64,000 bases of DNA from Yersinia intermedia (GCF_900635455.1 NZ_LR134116.1:744001-808000); one strand, 5' to 3'. Shown: positions 9,498 through 18,482, counted from the stretch's first letter. Notes: a model not told the origin generated them from the letters alone. Numbers and translations are program-made.

Positions 9498-10214
9498 ATG
9501 ACGCGCGTAACACTGCTTATTCCGATGATGATGGCGCTGCTGTCGTGCCCACCGGCCGCATTGGCTGACGGATTTGGTATCAATGCCACCCGCCTGATTT
9601 ACCCACAGGGCGCCGGTAGCATTGCTGTCACCGTACGTAACACGCAACCGACATTGCCTTACCTGGTGCAGACCTCGATAAGCCGGGCAGCAGATAGCTA
9701 TAAAACGACCCCGTTTACGGTCACGCCACCGATATTCCGTCTGGAACCCAAGAGTGTAAACCAAATCCGTATTGCGGGTAATGACTCCGATTTACCTAAA
9801 GACCGTGAATCTGTCTTTTATTTCCATGCGACCGCGATCCCAGCAACAACCGCACCCACTGAGAATCAATCGAGTACGGGCGTACAAGCCTCGGTGCAAT
9901 TTGGTGTTGGTAGCATTATCAAGCTGTTTTACCGCCCGGCAGGCTTGTCGTCATCCTCTACGGATGCACAAAAGAACCTCAAATTCAGCGCTGGAAAGAG
10001 CGGGCTAGAGGTCAGTAATCCATCACCTTACTTTGTTAGTTTTGCGAGTATTAAGTTTGGTGGTCAGGCGCTCAAGTTAGATACGCCTGCGGCGTTGATG
10101 ATCGCCCCTTTTAGTACACATACCTACCCCACAACGGTGAAAAGCGGCAGCGTGGAGTGGCAAACCATTAATGACCAGGGTGGCGTAGATGCATTTAAAC
10201 AGCTTCTGCCTTAA
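9498..10214 (+). CDS. Periplasmic fimbrial chaperone 1
   Basis: PapD-like chaperone of 238 residues with a signal peptide (cleavage near ALA-D, residue 23). Domain 1 has the conserved Arg in NATRLIYP, the edge strand around SIAVTVRNTQ, the PFTVTPPIFRLEP segment and the LPKDRESVFYFH block. The Lys/Arg pocket is completed by IIKLFYRPAGL. All subunit-binding positions are present. It follows the major pilin by 71 bp and its last 26 bp overlap the second pilin gene. Confidence 0.92.
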   Translation: MTRVTLLIPMMMALLSCPPAALADGFGINATRLIYPQGAGSIAVTVRNTQPTLPYLVQTSISRAADSYKTTPFTVTPPIFRLEPKSVNQIRIAGNDSDLPKDRESVFYFHATAIPATTAPTENQSSTGVQASVQFGVGSIIKLFYRPAGLSSSSTDAQKNLKFSAGKSGLEVSNPSPYFVSFASIKFGGQALKLDTPAALMIAPFSTHTYPTTVKSGSVEWQTINDQGGVDAFKQLLP

Positions 10215-10755
10215 GAAAGCGCTTTGGGTGGGTTTGAGTGTGTTGTTAGGCGTAACCAGTATCAATACTCATGCCGTGACGTTGAACTTTTCTGCAACCA
10301 TAGTGCAAGGGACTTGCTCGCTAAGCCTGGATAAAAGTGTATTGCCATTGGGGAGTGTGAATCAAGCTAGCTTGATCAGCGGAACACTGGTCAATTTGCA
10401 ACCTTTTACGCTTACTGCCGATAATTGTAATGGTGCAACGGGTGGAAGCTTGCAGCCCGTCATTACTGTTGTTGGTGCCGGTAGCCTTCAGGATGGGAAA
10501 TGGCTGTTTCGCAGTAGTGACTCTGATGTGGGCGGCGCTGGCGTGATATTAGTGCAAAGTGCCACCCAGCCGATTTATGCCAGCACGGAGGTTAAATCTG
10601 GTGACTATTTCCCGTTAGCCGCTGTGGGCCAGGCTCCGGTCAATAAAGTGTTGCCATTTTTCGCCGGTGTGAGCTGTGGGGGAAGTACCGGTTGCGCCAC
10701 ACTTAAGCCTGGGCAACTCACGGCCAATGTTAATTTCGTTTTTGCCTATCGTTGA
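10189..10755 (+). CDS. Second fimbrial subunit
   Basis: Pilin-like protein of 188 residues with a signal peptide of about 30 residues (LSVLLGVTSINTHA), a GTCSL first cysteine and a NCNG second cysteine, and the C-terminal FVFAYR with penultimate Tyr. A further Cys pair (SCGGSTGC) near residues 163-168 is extra compared with the first pilin and may form another disulfide. It begins inside the 3' end of chaperone 1. It is probably a minor or adaptor subunit, but its position in the fibre cannot be told from sequence. Confidence 0.85.
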   Translation: MHLNSFCLKKALWVGLSVLLGVTSINTHAVTLNFSATIVQGTCSLSLDKSVLPLGSVNQASLISGTLVNLQPFTLTADNCNGATGGSLQPVITVVGAGSLQDGKWLFRSSDSDVGGAGVILVQSATQPIYASTEVKSGDYFPLAAVGQAPVNKVLPFFAGVSCGGSTGCATLKPGQLTANVNFVFAYR

Positions 10756-10762
10756 GGTCGCT

Positions 10763-11470
10763 ATGCCATTTGCACACTTTTCCCTTATTACGCTGCTGTC
10801 GATGATATTGGTCGGGGTGCCAGCAATGGCGGCAAGTTCAGGCGGCGTCAGTTTAAGTCAGACCCGGGTGATATTTTCCGCAGAGGATAAGGCGCAAACC
10901 CTCACGGTAAAGAATACCAGTAAGCAAAATTACCTAATTCAAAGCCGTATCCAAAACGAAATGAAAAATGATGCGGCAGTGCCTTTTGTTGTCACGCCAC
11001 CGTTGTTTCCATTGGCGGGGGAAGGTAACCAATTAGTGCGAATCCTTAAGCAGAGCGAGTCGCTACCTGGCGATAGAGAGTCCCTGTTTTACCTCTCGGT
11101 ATTAGCCATTCCGGGCCAGACAGAACCTGCACCAGAAGAAGCGCGTTTATCCATGGGTTTTCAGTTTGTTATCAAGCTGTTTTATCGCCCTACGGGTCTG
11201 AAGGATGTGCCATCCGATGCTGGTTGCCAACTTAAATTGATCCGGGTAGGGAATGGCATCCGTATTGAGAATCCAACCCCCTATTTTATGACGTTTGGGA
11301 CGTTGAAGCTCGACCATAGCGTTATCGATTTAGACTCATCCCCGTCGATGATTGCACCTATGGGGGCTCAGACCTATCCCGCTGCTCATACAATTAAGCA
11401 TGTGGAGTGGCAAACCATAACCGATGCGGGTGGTTTGTCTGCATTGTGCCAACGCACAGTATCATCATAG
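10763..11470 (+). CDS. Periplasmic fimbrial chaperone 2
   Basis: PapD-like chaperone of about 235 residues. The start used here is the ATG at 10763, which follows a GAGG site and begins the signal peptide MPFAHFSLITLL; an in-frame upstream GTG would run through the previous gene and is unlikely. Conserved elements are QTRVIFSAEDK, the VTPPLFPL segment, LPGDRESLFYLS, VIKLFYRP and the domain-2 motif NPTPYFMTFG. It is clearly related to, but well diverged from, the chaperones on either side. Confidence 0.9.
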   Translation: MPFAHFSLITLLSMILVGVPAMAASSGGVSLSQTRVIFSAEDKAQTLTVKNTSKQNYLIQSRIQNEMKNDAAVPFVVTPPLFPLAGEGNQLVRILKQSESLPGDRESLFYLSVLAIPGQTEPAPEEARLSMGFQFVIKLFYRPTGLKDVPSDAGCQLKLIRVGNGIRIENPTPYFMTFGTLKLDHSVIDLDSSPSMIAPMGAQTYPAAHTIKHVEWQTITDAGGLSALCQRTVSS

Positions 11471-11481
11471 GAATAACCAAA

Positions 11482-12234
11482 ATGAAATACCTTACCCCCT
11501 TAGTCACGCTGCTGTTATGCAGCGTGTTGGTATTTGCAGGCGTTCATGCGGCCCCTTCTGAATCTCAGGGGATTTCTTTTCATGTGCTGCGAGTGATTTA
11601 CCCTGCAAGTGAGCAAAAGGGCGTCACGTTAACGGTAAATAATAAAAGTGCGGCACCCTATTTGTTGCAGTCATGGATCCGCCCTGTTGATGCGAAAACC
11701 GGTGATGTGGATTTGAATTACACCGGGCAACCGAAGATGCCTTTTATTGTCACCCCTCCGCTGGAGCGCTTAGAGGCGAATAGTGATCTGATATTGCGTA
11801 TCCGCCATAACGGTGAACCGCTGCCGACGGATCGGGAATCCGTCTTTTTTATCTCGATGAAAGCGATCCCTGCCAACAAAGAATCTGACAACGCGGGGGC
11901 GTCGGGCCAGATGGCCGTGACAGTGGTCAGCAATATGAAGCTGTTCTATCGCCCTGAGGGGCTGGCTAAACGGGCGGTGGCAGAGGTGGCCTCCCAGTTG
12001 CATTTTAGCCGTGAAGGGAACGTGCTGATTGCTGAGAACCCGACGCCGTATTGGCTCACCTTTTCGCAACTGAAAGTCGGCAATATTGCGCTGGATAAAC
12101 CCGCCCTGCGGTTGATGGTGCCACCAAAAGGGCAGCAGCGCTATACCTTGCCAGCGGCAGCAAAAGGCGCAGTTGAGTGGCAACTGATTGATGAGGATGG
12201 TTGGAATACACCGGCTAACCAGCAAGCCTTATAA
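11482..12234 (+). CDS. Periplasmic fimbrial chaperone 3
   Basis: PapD-like chaperone of 250 residues starting at ATG 11482, which opens a standard signal peptide ending near VHAA (residue 22). It carries VLRVIYPASEQ, a longer F1-G1 type loop region (RPVDAKTGDVDLNYTG), VTPPLERLEA, LPTDRESVFFIS, MKLFYRPEGL and NPTPYWLTF. It sits directly before the usher. Being the third chaperone of one cluster, it may serve the two-domain adhesin, as an inference from order. Confidence 0.9.
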   Translation: MKYLTPLVTLLLCSVLVFAGVHAAPSESQGISFHVLRVIYPASEQKGVTLTVNNKSAAPYLLQSWIRPVDAKTGDVDLNYTGQPKMPFIVTPPLERLEANSDLILRIRHNGEPLPTDRESVFFISMKAIPANKESDNAGASGQMAVTVVSNMKLFYRPEGLAKRAVAEVASQLHFSREGNVLIAENPTPYWLTFSQLKVGNIALDKPALRLMVPPKGQQRYTLPAAAKGAVEWQLIDEDGWNTPANQQAL

Positions 12235-12266
12235 TTTTTTCTGATTTTGATGGACAGGTTCACGTC

Positions 12267-14864
12267 ATGCACAACATAACAATAAAAAACAGGCGTAACA
12301 GGCCCATCGTGTCGTTCGTTATGGCCGGAGTCTGGCTGCTGGCCGGGGCATTCCCTGTCTGGGCGCGTGACTATTTTGACCCCCGTCTGTTGTCATTGGG
12401 CGGCGCGCAGTCGACCAGCACCGACTTGAGTGCATTTGAATCCGCCGGCCAGGTCGCAGAGGGCCATTATCTGGTCACATTGTGGATGAATCAGTCGGAT
12501 CAGGGGCAGCACACCCTTAACTTTAAAAAGAATGCACAAGGTCAGGTGCAACCGGAACTGACGCCCGCGCTCCTCCATGAATTGGGGGTCAATACTGCGG
12601 CGTTGCCGGGGTTCAGCGCATTGCCACCGGACCAGCCGGTCAATGATTTGGCCGCCCTTATTCCTGATGCACAGGTGCACTTTGACTTATCCCAATTGCG
12701 GCTGGACATCAGTGTGCCGCAGATTGCCATGCAGCAAAACGCCGCCGGTTATGTCGACCCCGCATTGTGGGACGACGGCGTGCCCGCGTTGCTGATGAAC
12801 TATAGCCTGAATGGCAGCCGAAACTGGCAACGTGCGCGGGCTGGAATGGACAGCAGCGAACAGACCAATCTGTTTGCCAGTTTGCGTAACGGGCTGAACT
12901 GGCAGGCCTGGCGTTTGCGCAGTGACATGACCTATACCCGCAGCCAGAACAGTGGCACTGCGTCGTCGAGCCAGCAAAACACCCGCTTTTCCAATACCTA
13001 TTTACAGCGCGATATTCATGCCTTGCGCGCTGAGGTGCTGGCGGGGGAAAGCAGTACCGGCAATGAGGTGTTCGACAGTATTCCGTTTCGCGGTATTAAG
13101 CTGAATTCCAGCGAAGAAATGCTGCCTAACAGCCTGCGGGGGTTTGCCCCGGAGATTTCCGGTATTGCGCAAAGTAATGCGCGGGTGACGGTCAGCCAGA
13201 ACGGCAATGTGGTGTATCAAACCTATGTTGCACCGGGGCCGTTTCGCATTAATGACCTCTATCAGACCAGTCAGGGCGGGGATTTGACGGTCACTATCAC
13301 TGAGGCTGACGGCACGGTGCGCAGCCAGACAATGGCGTTCTCTTCTTTACCGGTGATGCAACGCCCCGGCGCCCTCAAATATGAGTTTACCACCGGGCGT
13401 TACGACGGCGGGATAACGCAAGGCTCGCGTGAGGCCACGTTTGCACTGGGCACCTTTATTTATGGTTTGCCCTATGACATCACCCTGTACGGCGGTGGGC
13501 TGATGGCTGACGACTATCTCTCTTTTGTGGCGGGGTCGGGCCTGTCACTGGGGACTTTTGGCGCGCTTTCAGCCGATGTCACCACCTCCACAGCCCGATT
13601 GCAGGGGCAGGATGAACAGCAACAAGGCCGCTCTTATCGGCTGCGTTATGCCAAAAGCCTGTTGAGCACCGGCACCGCTGTGGATTTGGCGGCCTACCGG
13701 TATTCGACCCGCCACTATTACAGTTTCTCGGATTTCAACAATCTGGGGTATGAACTCAATGACAGTCAGGTGCCCTGGGCCTTAGAGCGTCAGCGTTCCA
13801 ATTTTCAGATGCGCGTCAGCCAGCAACTGGGGGACTGGGGGGCTTTGTATCTGTCGGCCTCCCGCAATGATTTTTGGGGCAATAACCAGGTGAATAACAC
13901 GGTCTCAGCCGGTTACAACACCAGTTACCGGGGTGTCAGTCTCGGTGTGGCTTACAGCATTGACCGGATAAAAGGTGACGAGGGGTGGCCTGAAAATCGG
14001 CAGTTATCCATGAACATGCAGGTGCCGTTTAGCCTGTTTAGTTCATCCCCGGCGGTGAGCCGCCACTATGTTAACTATCAAATGACGCATAATAATCAGG
14101 GGCAGGTACAGCAGCAGGTTGGGGTCAGCGGCAATGCGCTGGATGACCGTCTTTCTTACAGCGCGATGCAGAGCCAGTCAAATGGCAGCAGTGGTGACAA
14201 TTCCACCCTGAATGCGGGCTATCAGGGCAGTAAAGGGATGGCAAACATGGGGTACAGCTACAGCAATCAGTTCCGTTCGCTGAACCTCAGCGGTAACGGC
14301 AATCTGGTTGTCCACCCGGAAGGGGTGACGTTGGGGCAAATGCTGGGCAGTTCGGTGGCGATAGTGAGTGCGCCAGGCGCGGAGGGTGTCGAGGTGATGA
14401 ACGGGAATGTGCGCACCGACAGCCGGGGTTATGCGGTGGTGCCGTATTTATCGAACTACCAGAACAACAATATCAGCCTGAACCCGGCCACGTTGCCGGA
14501 TGATGTCGACATGGCGAAATCGAGCCTGAAGGTCTACCCGACCAAAGGGGCGGTGGTGATGGCGAAGTTTGATACGCGGGTGGGGTATCAGGCGCTGGTG
14601 ACGTTGCGCCGAGGGGAAAGCAACATTCCGTTTGGGGCACTGGTGACGGTGGAAGGCGGTTCCGGGAGTGAAAACAACACCGGTATTGTTGGCGACGCCG
14701 GTCAGGTGTACCTGAGTGGGCTGCCGGAAAAGGGCCGACTGATGACGAAATGGGGCCAGGGTGCGGACCAGCAGTGCCGCGCAGTGTTTGATTTGGCGGG
14801 CAGTGCAGCAAGCTCGGGGAGTAACCCTGTTCGCCAATTAACAGCGCGTTGTGACGCGAGTTAA
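12267..14864 (+). CDS. Outer-membrane fimbrial usher
   Basis: PapC/FimD-family usher of 865 residues. A long signal sequence (about 1-34) is followed by the N-terminal periplasmic domain beginning DYFDPRLLSLG. The 24-strand barrel has the plug region around residues 250-330 (GFAPEISGIAQSNARVTVSQ and the FRINDLY motif), and the C-terminal domain includes NIPFGALVTVEGG and the terminal Cys pair (QQCRAVF and ARCDAS). Length and motifs are complete, so the usher appears functional. It secretes and orders the chaperone-subunit complexes made by the neighbouring genes. Confidence 0.95.
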   Translation: MHNITIKNRRNRPIVSFVMAGVWLLAGAFPVWARDYFDPRLLSLGGAQSTSTDLSAFESAGQVAEGHYLVTLWMNQSDQGQHTLNFKKNAQGQVQPELTPALLHELGVNTAALPGFSALPPDQPVNDLAALIPDAQVHFDLSQLRLDISVPQIAMQQNAAGYVDPALWDDGVPALLMNYSLNGSRNWQRARAGMDSSEQTNLFASLRNGLNWQAWRLRSDMTYTRSQNSGTASSSQQNTRFSNTYLQRDIHALRAEVLAGESSTGNEVFDSIPFRGIKLNSSEEMLPNSLRGFAPEISGIAQSNARVTVSQNGNVVYQTYVAPGPFRINDLYQTSQGGDLTVTITEADGTVRSQTMAFSSLPVMQRPGALKYEFTTGRYDGGITQGSREATFALGTFIYGLPYDITLYGGGLMADDYLSFVAGSGLSLGTFGALSADVTTSTARLQGQDEQQQGRSYRLRYAKSLLSTGTAVDLAAYRYSTRHYYSFSDFNNLGYELNDSQVPWALERQRSNFQMRVSQQLGDWGALYLSASRNDFWGNNQVNNTVSAGYNTSYRGVSLGVAYSIDRIKGDEGWPENRQLSMNMQVPFSLFSSSPAVSRHYVNYQMTHNNQGQVQQQVGVSGNALDDRLSYSAMQSQSNGSSGDNSTLNAGYQGSKGMANMGYSYSNQFRSLNLSGNGNLVVHPEGVTLGQMLGSSVAIVSAPGAEGVEVMNGNVRTDSRGYAVVPYLSNYQNNNISLNPATLPDDVDMAKSSLKVYPTKGAVVMAKFDTRVGYQALVTLRRGESNIPFGALVTVEGGSGSENNTGIVGDAGQVYLSGLPEKGRLMTKWGQGADQQCRAVFDLAGSAASSGSNPVRQLTARCDAS

Positions 14865-14910
14865 TCGCCTGGGTATCCGGTAAGCATGAATTTGTTGGGG
14901 AGAAAACACC

Positions 14911-16044
14911 ATGAAAAATAACCGTCAATGTGTGCGACACAGAATATCTCGCTACTCCCTTGGCCTGTGCCTGCTGGCGCTGATGGGGCAGTCTGCGGTG
15001 GCGGACACCATTACCATTGGTAAAGGCAGTGGTATTGTGTGGGAGGGGATGCCATTTAGTGCCACCAATAAAACCATCACATCAACAGCCAGTTACCCAA
15101 GCCCAGATTTATATGTCTACAATAGTGTGGCCTATATTACCCCCACAACCCTGTCGGCAGGCTCGTGTGTACCGGACAGTTCGCTGACGACCATTGCCGG
15201 GTATAAAGTGTTCAAGATAGCCCCAGGTCTTGGGATAATCCCCCGAGCAACCGTGACGGCCAATTATGTGCTGGCGAATAACACGACAGAGACGCTCAGT
15301 GGGACCATTGGGTTGCCGAGCACGCAAGCCACGACGTCAAGTGGTGCGGTGATAACGAATCCGCTTGCGAGCAGCGCCTGGTGTTTAGCCCCCAGAATGT
15401 CCGGCAGCACTAATTTCTATAAGGCCAGCACGTATATCAATGCGACAGCGACAGGTACGTGGGTGATGGTGGCTGACGGCACGCAAACCAGTCAGAGTAA
15501 TATTTCATTATCTAATGTGAATTTTGTCACGGGAGCATTTGGGGCTAGCAATTTTATTGCTATCTTTTCAAAAAACACAACAATACGAGTTTCGACACTA
15601 GAGTGTACGGTCAGCACCCCCACTCAGATTGATTTTGGCACGATTGCCATTAATCTCCAGAGCGGTGCTGAACTCAGTGCCCGGACCAATTCATTGATAA
15701 CCCAGTGTACGCAAGACAGCTCGGTGGGTATTGCTGCCAATATCAACGTGCAGTTCCGGGCGCTCACCGGCCTGTATGGAAGTACGCCAAGCCGCTTGGC
15801 ACTTAGTCAGGGTGGTGGCTATATTACCGGTGAGATTAATAATGGTGTCACCGGCAGTGGTAGTTGTACGGCAACCACCGGGCTGCCCTTTGATAACACC
15901 CCGTTAAAAGTGGGTAACATCACCAGTACACAAGCAAGTCAAAGCACCAGCAACCAGGTGACGTGGCGCTTATGTTCGGGGGGCAGTTCGCTGCCGACGG
16001 GGACTGTAAGCGCGGCAGCCGAAATGCTGGTGACGTTTAACTGA
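14911..16044 (+). CDS. Fimbrial tip adhesin (two-domain)
   Basis: The 377-residue protein has a signal peptide (about 1-32), an N-terminal domain of about 200 residues with no recognised family signature, and a C-terminal pilin domain. The pilin domain starts near residue 230 (LECTVSTPTQIDFGTI) with its own Cys pair and ends in EMLVTFN. This two-domain form in the last position of the operon is the usual arrangement of tip adhesins such as FimH-like proteins. The receptor is unknown. Confidence 0.8.
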   Translation: MKNNRQCVRHRISRYSLGLCLLALMGQSAVADTITIGKGSGIVWEGMPFSATNKTITSTASYPSPDLYVYNSVAYITPTTLSAGSCVPDSSLTTIAGYKVFKIAPGLGIIPRATVTANYVLANNTTETLSGTIGLPSTQATTSSGAVITNPLASSAWCLAPRMSGSTNFYKASTYINATATGTWVMVADGTQTSQSNISLSNVNFVTGAFGASNFIAIFSKNTTIRVSTLECTVSTPTQIDFGTIAINLQSGAELSARTNSLITQCTQDSSVGIAANINVQFRALTGLYGSTPSRLALSQGGGYITGEINNGVTGSGSCTATTGLPFDNTPLKVGNITSTQASQSTSNQVTWRLCSGGSSLPTGTVSAAAEMLVTFN

Positions 16045-16051
16045 TTTAAGT

Positions 16052-16090
16052 ATTAACGTGGCAGTAACTCTGGACTACCACGTTAATTTT
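16052..16090 (+). terminator. Intrinsic terminator of the fimbrial operon
   Basis: A perfect 10-bp stem (ATTAACGTGG, 16052-16061, with CCACGTTAAT, 16078-16087) is followed by TTTT. It lies eight bases after the adhesin stop codon, as expected for a rho-independent terminator ending the seven-gene operon. Confidence 0.85.
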
Positions 16091-16149
16091 GTTCGCCAGA
16101 ATGCACAATTATCAGTTTAATTTTGTTCGCTAGAGCACACCATTATCGG
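16083..16149. repeat. Imperfect tandem duplication of the 3' end of regulator partner copy 2
   Basis: Two copies of about 33 bp (16083-16115 and 16117-16149, period 34), both beginning TTAATTTTGTTCGC, lie head to tail. The second copy is the end of the partner gene on the minus strand (its last codons and stop). The first repeats those codons after the stop. Identity is roughly 80%, with a one-base offset. Confidence 0.7.
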
Positions 16150-16602
16150 TGAAGCTAATCCATTAATCATATAGATATTTTTACTGATATTTTCCAGATT
16201 GATATAGTACGGCATATTATCGTTACCTGTTTCAATAAACTTTGACCACAAATCTTCAGGGACATCATCGATAGCTCTGATTTTTTGCGCTATGAAGTTG
16301 ATGGTGTAGATACCATCATTGTCGAGATCTGAATATTTGAACGGCAACATGCGATTAAGTACGTATTGTGAGCTACTGTCATCTACAGTTCCCGTAAACT
16401 TGATAAATCCACTACCATTTCGATAGAAGAAAAACGAAGTACTTGCTTGCAACTCAATAGAGTGGAGCGGTGTGGTTTCTTTCTTTAGATTGAGTTCGGA
16501 ATAGCATTTGAATGCGACTTGAGACAGTGATAGATAAACCCATACCAAAGCAACCATCATTAATATTACCAAAAACATAATAGTTAGGTTTTTCTTCTTC
16601 AC
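16117..16602 (-). CDS. PsaF/MyfF-like partner of the ToxR-like regulator (copy 2)
   Basis: The 161-residue protein is read from a GTG at 16602, which is preceded by a well-placed CAGGAG. This start aligns with that of copy 1 (MKK-x-LT) and lies two bases after the stop of the upstream regulator. An ATG at 16638 would add 12 residues and overlap that gene by 34 bp. It has one membrane helix near the N terminus and a periplasmic domain sharing GFIKFTGT, YVLNRMLPF and IRAIDDVPE with copy 1. It probably stabilises or modulates the winged-helix protein beside it. Confidence 0.65.
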   Translation of the reverse strand: MKKKNLTIMFLVILMMVALVWVYLSLSQVAFKCYSELNLKKETTPLHSIELQASTSFFFYRNGSGFIKFTGTVDDSSSQYVLNRMLPFKYSDLDNDGIYTINFIAQKIRAIDDVPEDLWSKFIETGNDNMPYYINLENISKNIYMINGLASPIMVCSSEQN

Positions 16603-16604
16603 GC

Positions 16605-17477
16605 CTAAACTCCTGAGTTTATACTTATTGTTCTGCAAGATGTGGAATCACTGCCTTCTTTTTTTGCACAAATACCAATAAAGGTAAGCTGATTAAATTT
16701 ATGGTCATTGTTCCCTTTTAGATAAAAAATTTCGTTATTATCATTTTTGCAATCTATTTCATCTTGCTGTAAATCATTTTTAACCAAGTTAATAAGTTGA
16801 TCAGCGGGCGGATAGGTAGAGTTTTTCTTAACATACAGCATACATTTCCCAATCTTACCGGCAAGCACGTGGCTTTTCTTATTAATTATTATCTCAGCGC
16901 AGCTATAATAAATCTTAAATGCAGTTATAGTAACTGTAAATATAACTAAGATCAGTAATATCTTTGCGCTAAACTCCATTTTTTCAGCATTACTATCTAT
17001 ATTTTCCTTGCCAGTGATGGGAGTTACATCTATATCAGGCTGTTTTTCATCTCGGTTGAATTCTCTTTTAAAATTTAAGTTTTTTACCTTTTCATCGCTT
17101 ATATCTTGAGTGTCAATAAGGCAGTCATTTTCCTGACGTTCATCCTTCATCTGTGATTCAACATGAGCAACAAACTGGAACCCATGTTTTGGTATCGTCA
17201 AAATGACTTGTGGGCTTTCACCTAACGCTTTGAACGCCTTTCTCAGTTCGCTAACATAGGTGTTTAAATTACTATTGGATGCAGTGAATCCATAGTCCTC
17301 CCATATGTCCTTCAATAACGTGATTCTATCTATAGCTTTGTTTCTGTGTTTAATGAACTCAAGCAGTAAACGGGTTGCTGGATTGGACAAAATCACAAAA
17401 ATATCTTCATCATTAAGAATCATTAATTTCTTTTCTGATGGTTTAAAGAAAATAGTGTAGTTAATTAGGTATTTCAT
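16605..17477 (-). CDS. ToxR-like membrane-bound winged-helix regulator (PsaE/MyfE type, copy 2)
   Basis: The 290-residue paralogue of the protein at 7204-8076 has identical length and domain order. The winged helix (WEDYGFTASNSNLN and LTIPKHGFQF conserved) is followed by a linker, a membrane helix (about 170-190) and a periplasmic domain with four Cys. The linker and periplasmic part are much more diverged than the DNA-binding half, and the gene is clearly more AT-rich than copy 1. It is read away from the LuxR-type gene at 17868. Both copies probably bind related sites but sense different signals; that is inference. Confidence 0.75.
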   Translation of the reverse strand: MKYLINYTIFFKPSEKKLMILNDEDIFVILSNPATRLLLEFIKHRNKAIDRITLLKDIWEDYGFTASNSNLNTYVSELRKAFKALGESPQVILTIPKHGFQFVAHVESQMKDERQENDCLIDTQDISDEKVKNLNFKREFNRDEKQPDIDVTPITGKENIDSNAEKMEFSAKILLILVIFTVTITAFKIYYSCAEIIINKKSHVLAGKIGKCMLYVKKNSTYPPADQLINLVKNDLQQDEIDCKNDNNEIFYLKGNNDHKFNQLTFIGICAKKEGSDSTSCRTISINSGV

Positions 17478-17867
17478 GATTAAGTTGATTTATGAACGAG
17501 CTATTGATTGATGTGCGCATATTTAAACTTTAAATAATTTATTGTCAATTTGTATTTTTAGGTGGTGGTGGTGTGCAGTTTAAGTTCTATTTAAAATACA
17601 ATATTAAAAAATACATAGCCTGTTATTGGCTATATTTTAAGATGTATAACATCTTCATTTACTTAAGTTTTAGAGTAAAAAACTATATATTTAACAATTA
17701 TCGACACATGTTGCCGCATTGTTGATTTTTGAATAAAGTAACTACTGTTTTGGGGGTTTGGTTGCTTGGTATGGTTGTCATTAGGTGTGGTTAGGTACCA
17801 CCTGTACGATTTTAAATTTTCATGTTGAGAATTACCGAGATACCATCAGTATCTCACGAGAGGCTTT
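17478..17867. promoter_or_regulatory. AT-rich divergent promoter region
   Basis: This 390-bp gap separates the divergently read regulator copy 2 and the LuxR-type gene. It is strongly AT-rich in its middle part (17580-17700) and contains a short GT-rich stretch (17558-17575) and an AGGTG...CACCT inverted repeat (about 17782-17804). No gene was seen. Confidence 0.45.
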
Positions 17868-18482
17868 ATGAACAAAAGTGTCATGGTGGTTATTCATGAG
17901 AAAGATATATTTTTCTCTTTGGCGTTACAATCTGAACTATCCAAGCATTTAGAAGAGATAACTGAATTAATACTTAATGATTCATTAATTATTCCAGCTA
18001 AAAAGACACAAGCTTTAAAACGAGTTTCAAAACAGGATGCACAACTCTATTGTGAACGCCATATTCGGAATACTCATGGTAACAAAAAACACACATTATT
18101 CGTTGTGTTCCTGAATGACCGCCAACGTTTAACTTCCGACGGAAAATTACCTGATAATAACCCAGGTATTATATATGGCAATTATAGTAATGATAAGATT
18201 GACGGTGTAATCCAGAATATTATTAGTTTGTTGGAAAAGAAAGAGCTTGAGATCGAAAGTAATGCAATTACCTACCCTGCCAATGAGAAAGCATTTACGT
18301 GTAAGGAACGCACCGTTATGTGTTACTTAAAATTAGGTATTAATTTAGTGACTATAGCTCAGATGATGAAGCTCAGCATCAAAACGGTTAATGCACATAA
18401 GAACTCAATAATGAAAAAAATAAATATGGAAAAAAGAATGCAATCGTATCGTTTTCATATTAATGAGGCATGTCTAGCGTAA
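17868..18482 (+). CDS. LuxR-type helix-turn-helix transcriptional regulator
   Basis: The 204-residue protein has a recognisable C-terminal LuxR/FixJ HTH (about residues 143-200), containing FTCKERTVMCYLKLG, VTIAQMMKLSIKTVNAHK and a basic tail. The N-terminal 140 residues match no domain I recognise and lack the clear receiver-domain Asp pattern. The gene is AT-rich like regulator copy 2 and lies next to the fimbrial cluster. A role in fimbrial or motility switching, as for FimZ-like proteins, is possible but unproven. Confidence 0.7.
   Translation: MNKSVMVVIHEKDIFFSLALQSELSKHLEEITELILNDSLIIPAKKTQALKRVSKQDAQLYCERHIRNTHGNKKHTLFVVFLNDRQRLTSDGKLPDNNPGIIYGNYSNDKIDGVIQNIISLLEKKELEIESNAITYPANEKAFTCKERTVMCYLKLGINLVTIAQMMKLSIKTVNAHKNSIMKKINMEKRMQSYRFHINEACLA

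Noticed and set aside
11770..12225. 151-codon frame antisense to chaperone 3
   Set aside because: Composition of an antisense shadow and no start signal.
14473..14940. 155-codon frame antisense to the usher C-terminus
   Set aside because: Pro/Ser/His-rich translation typical of the complement of a coding strand; the usher is intact in the other strand.
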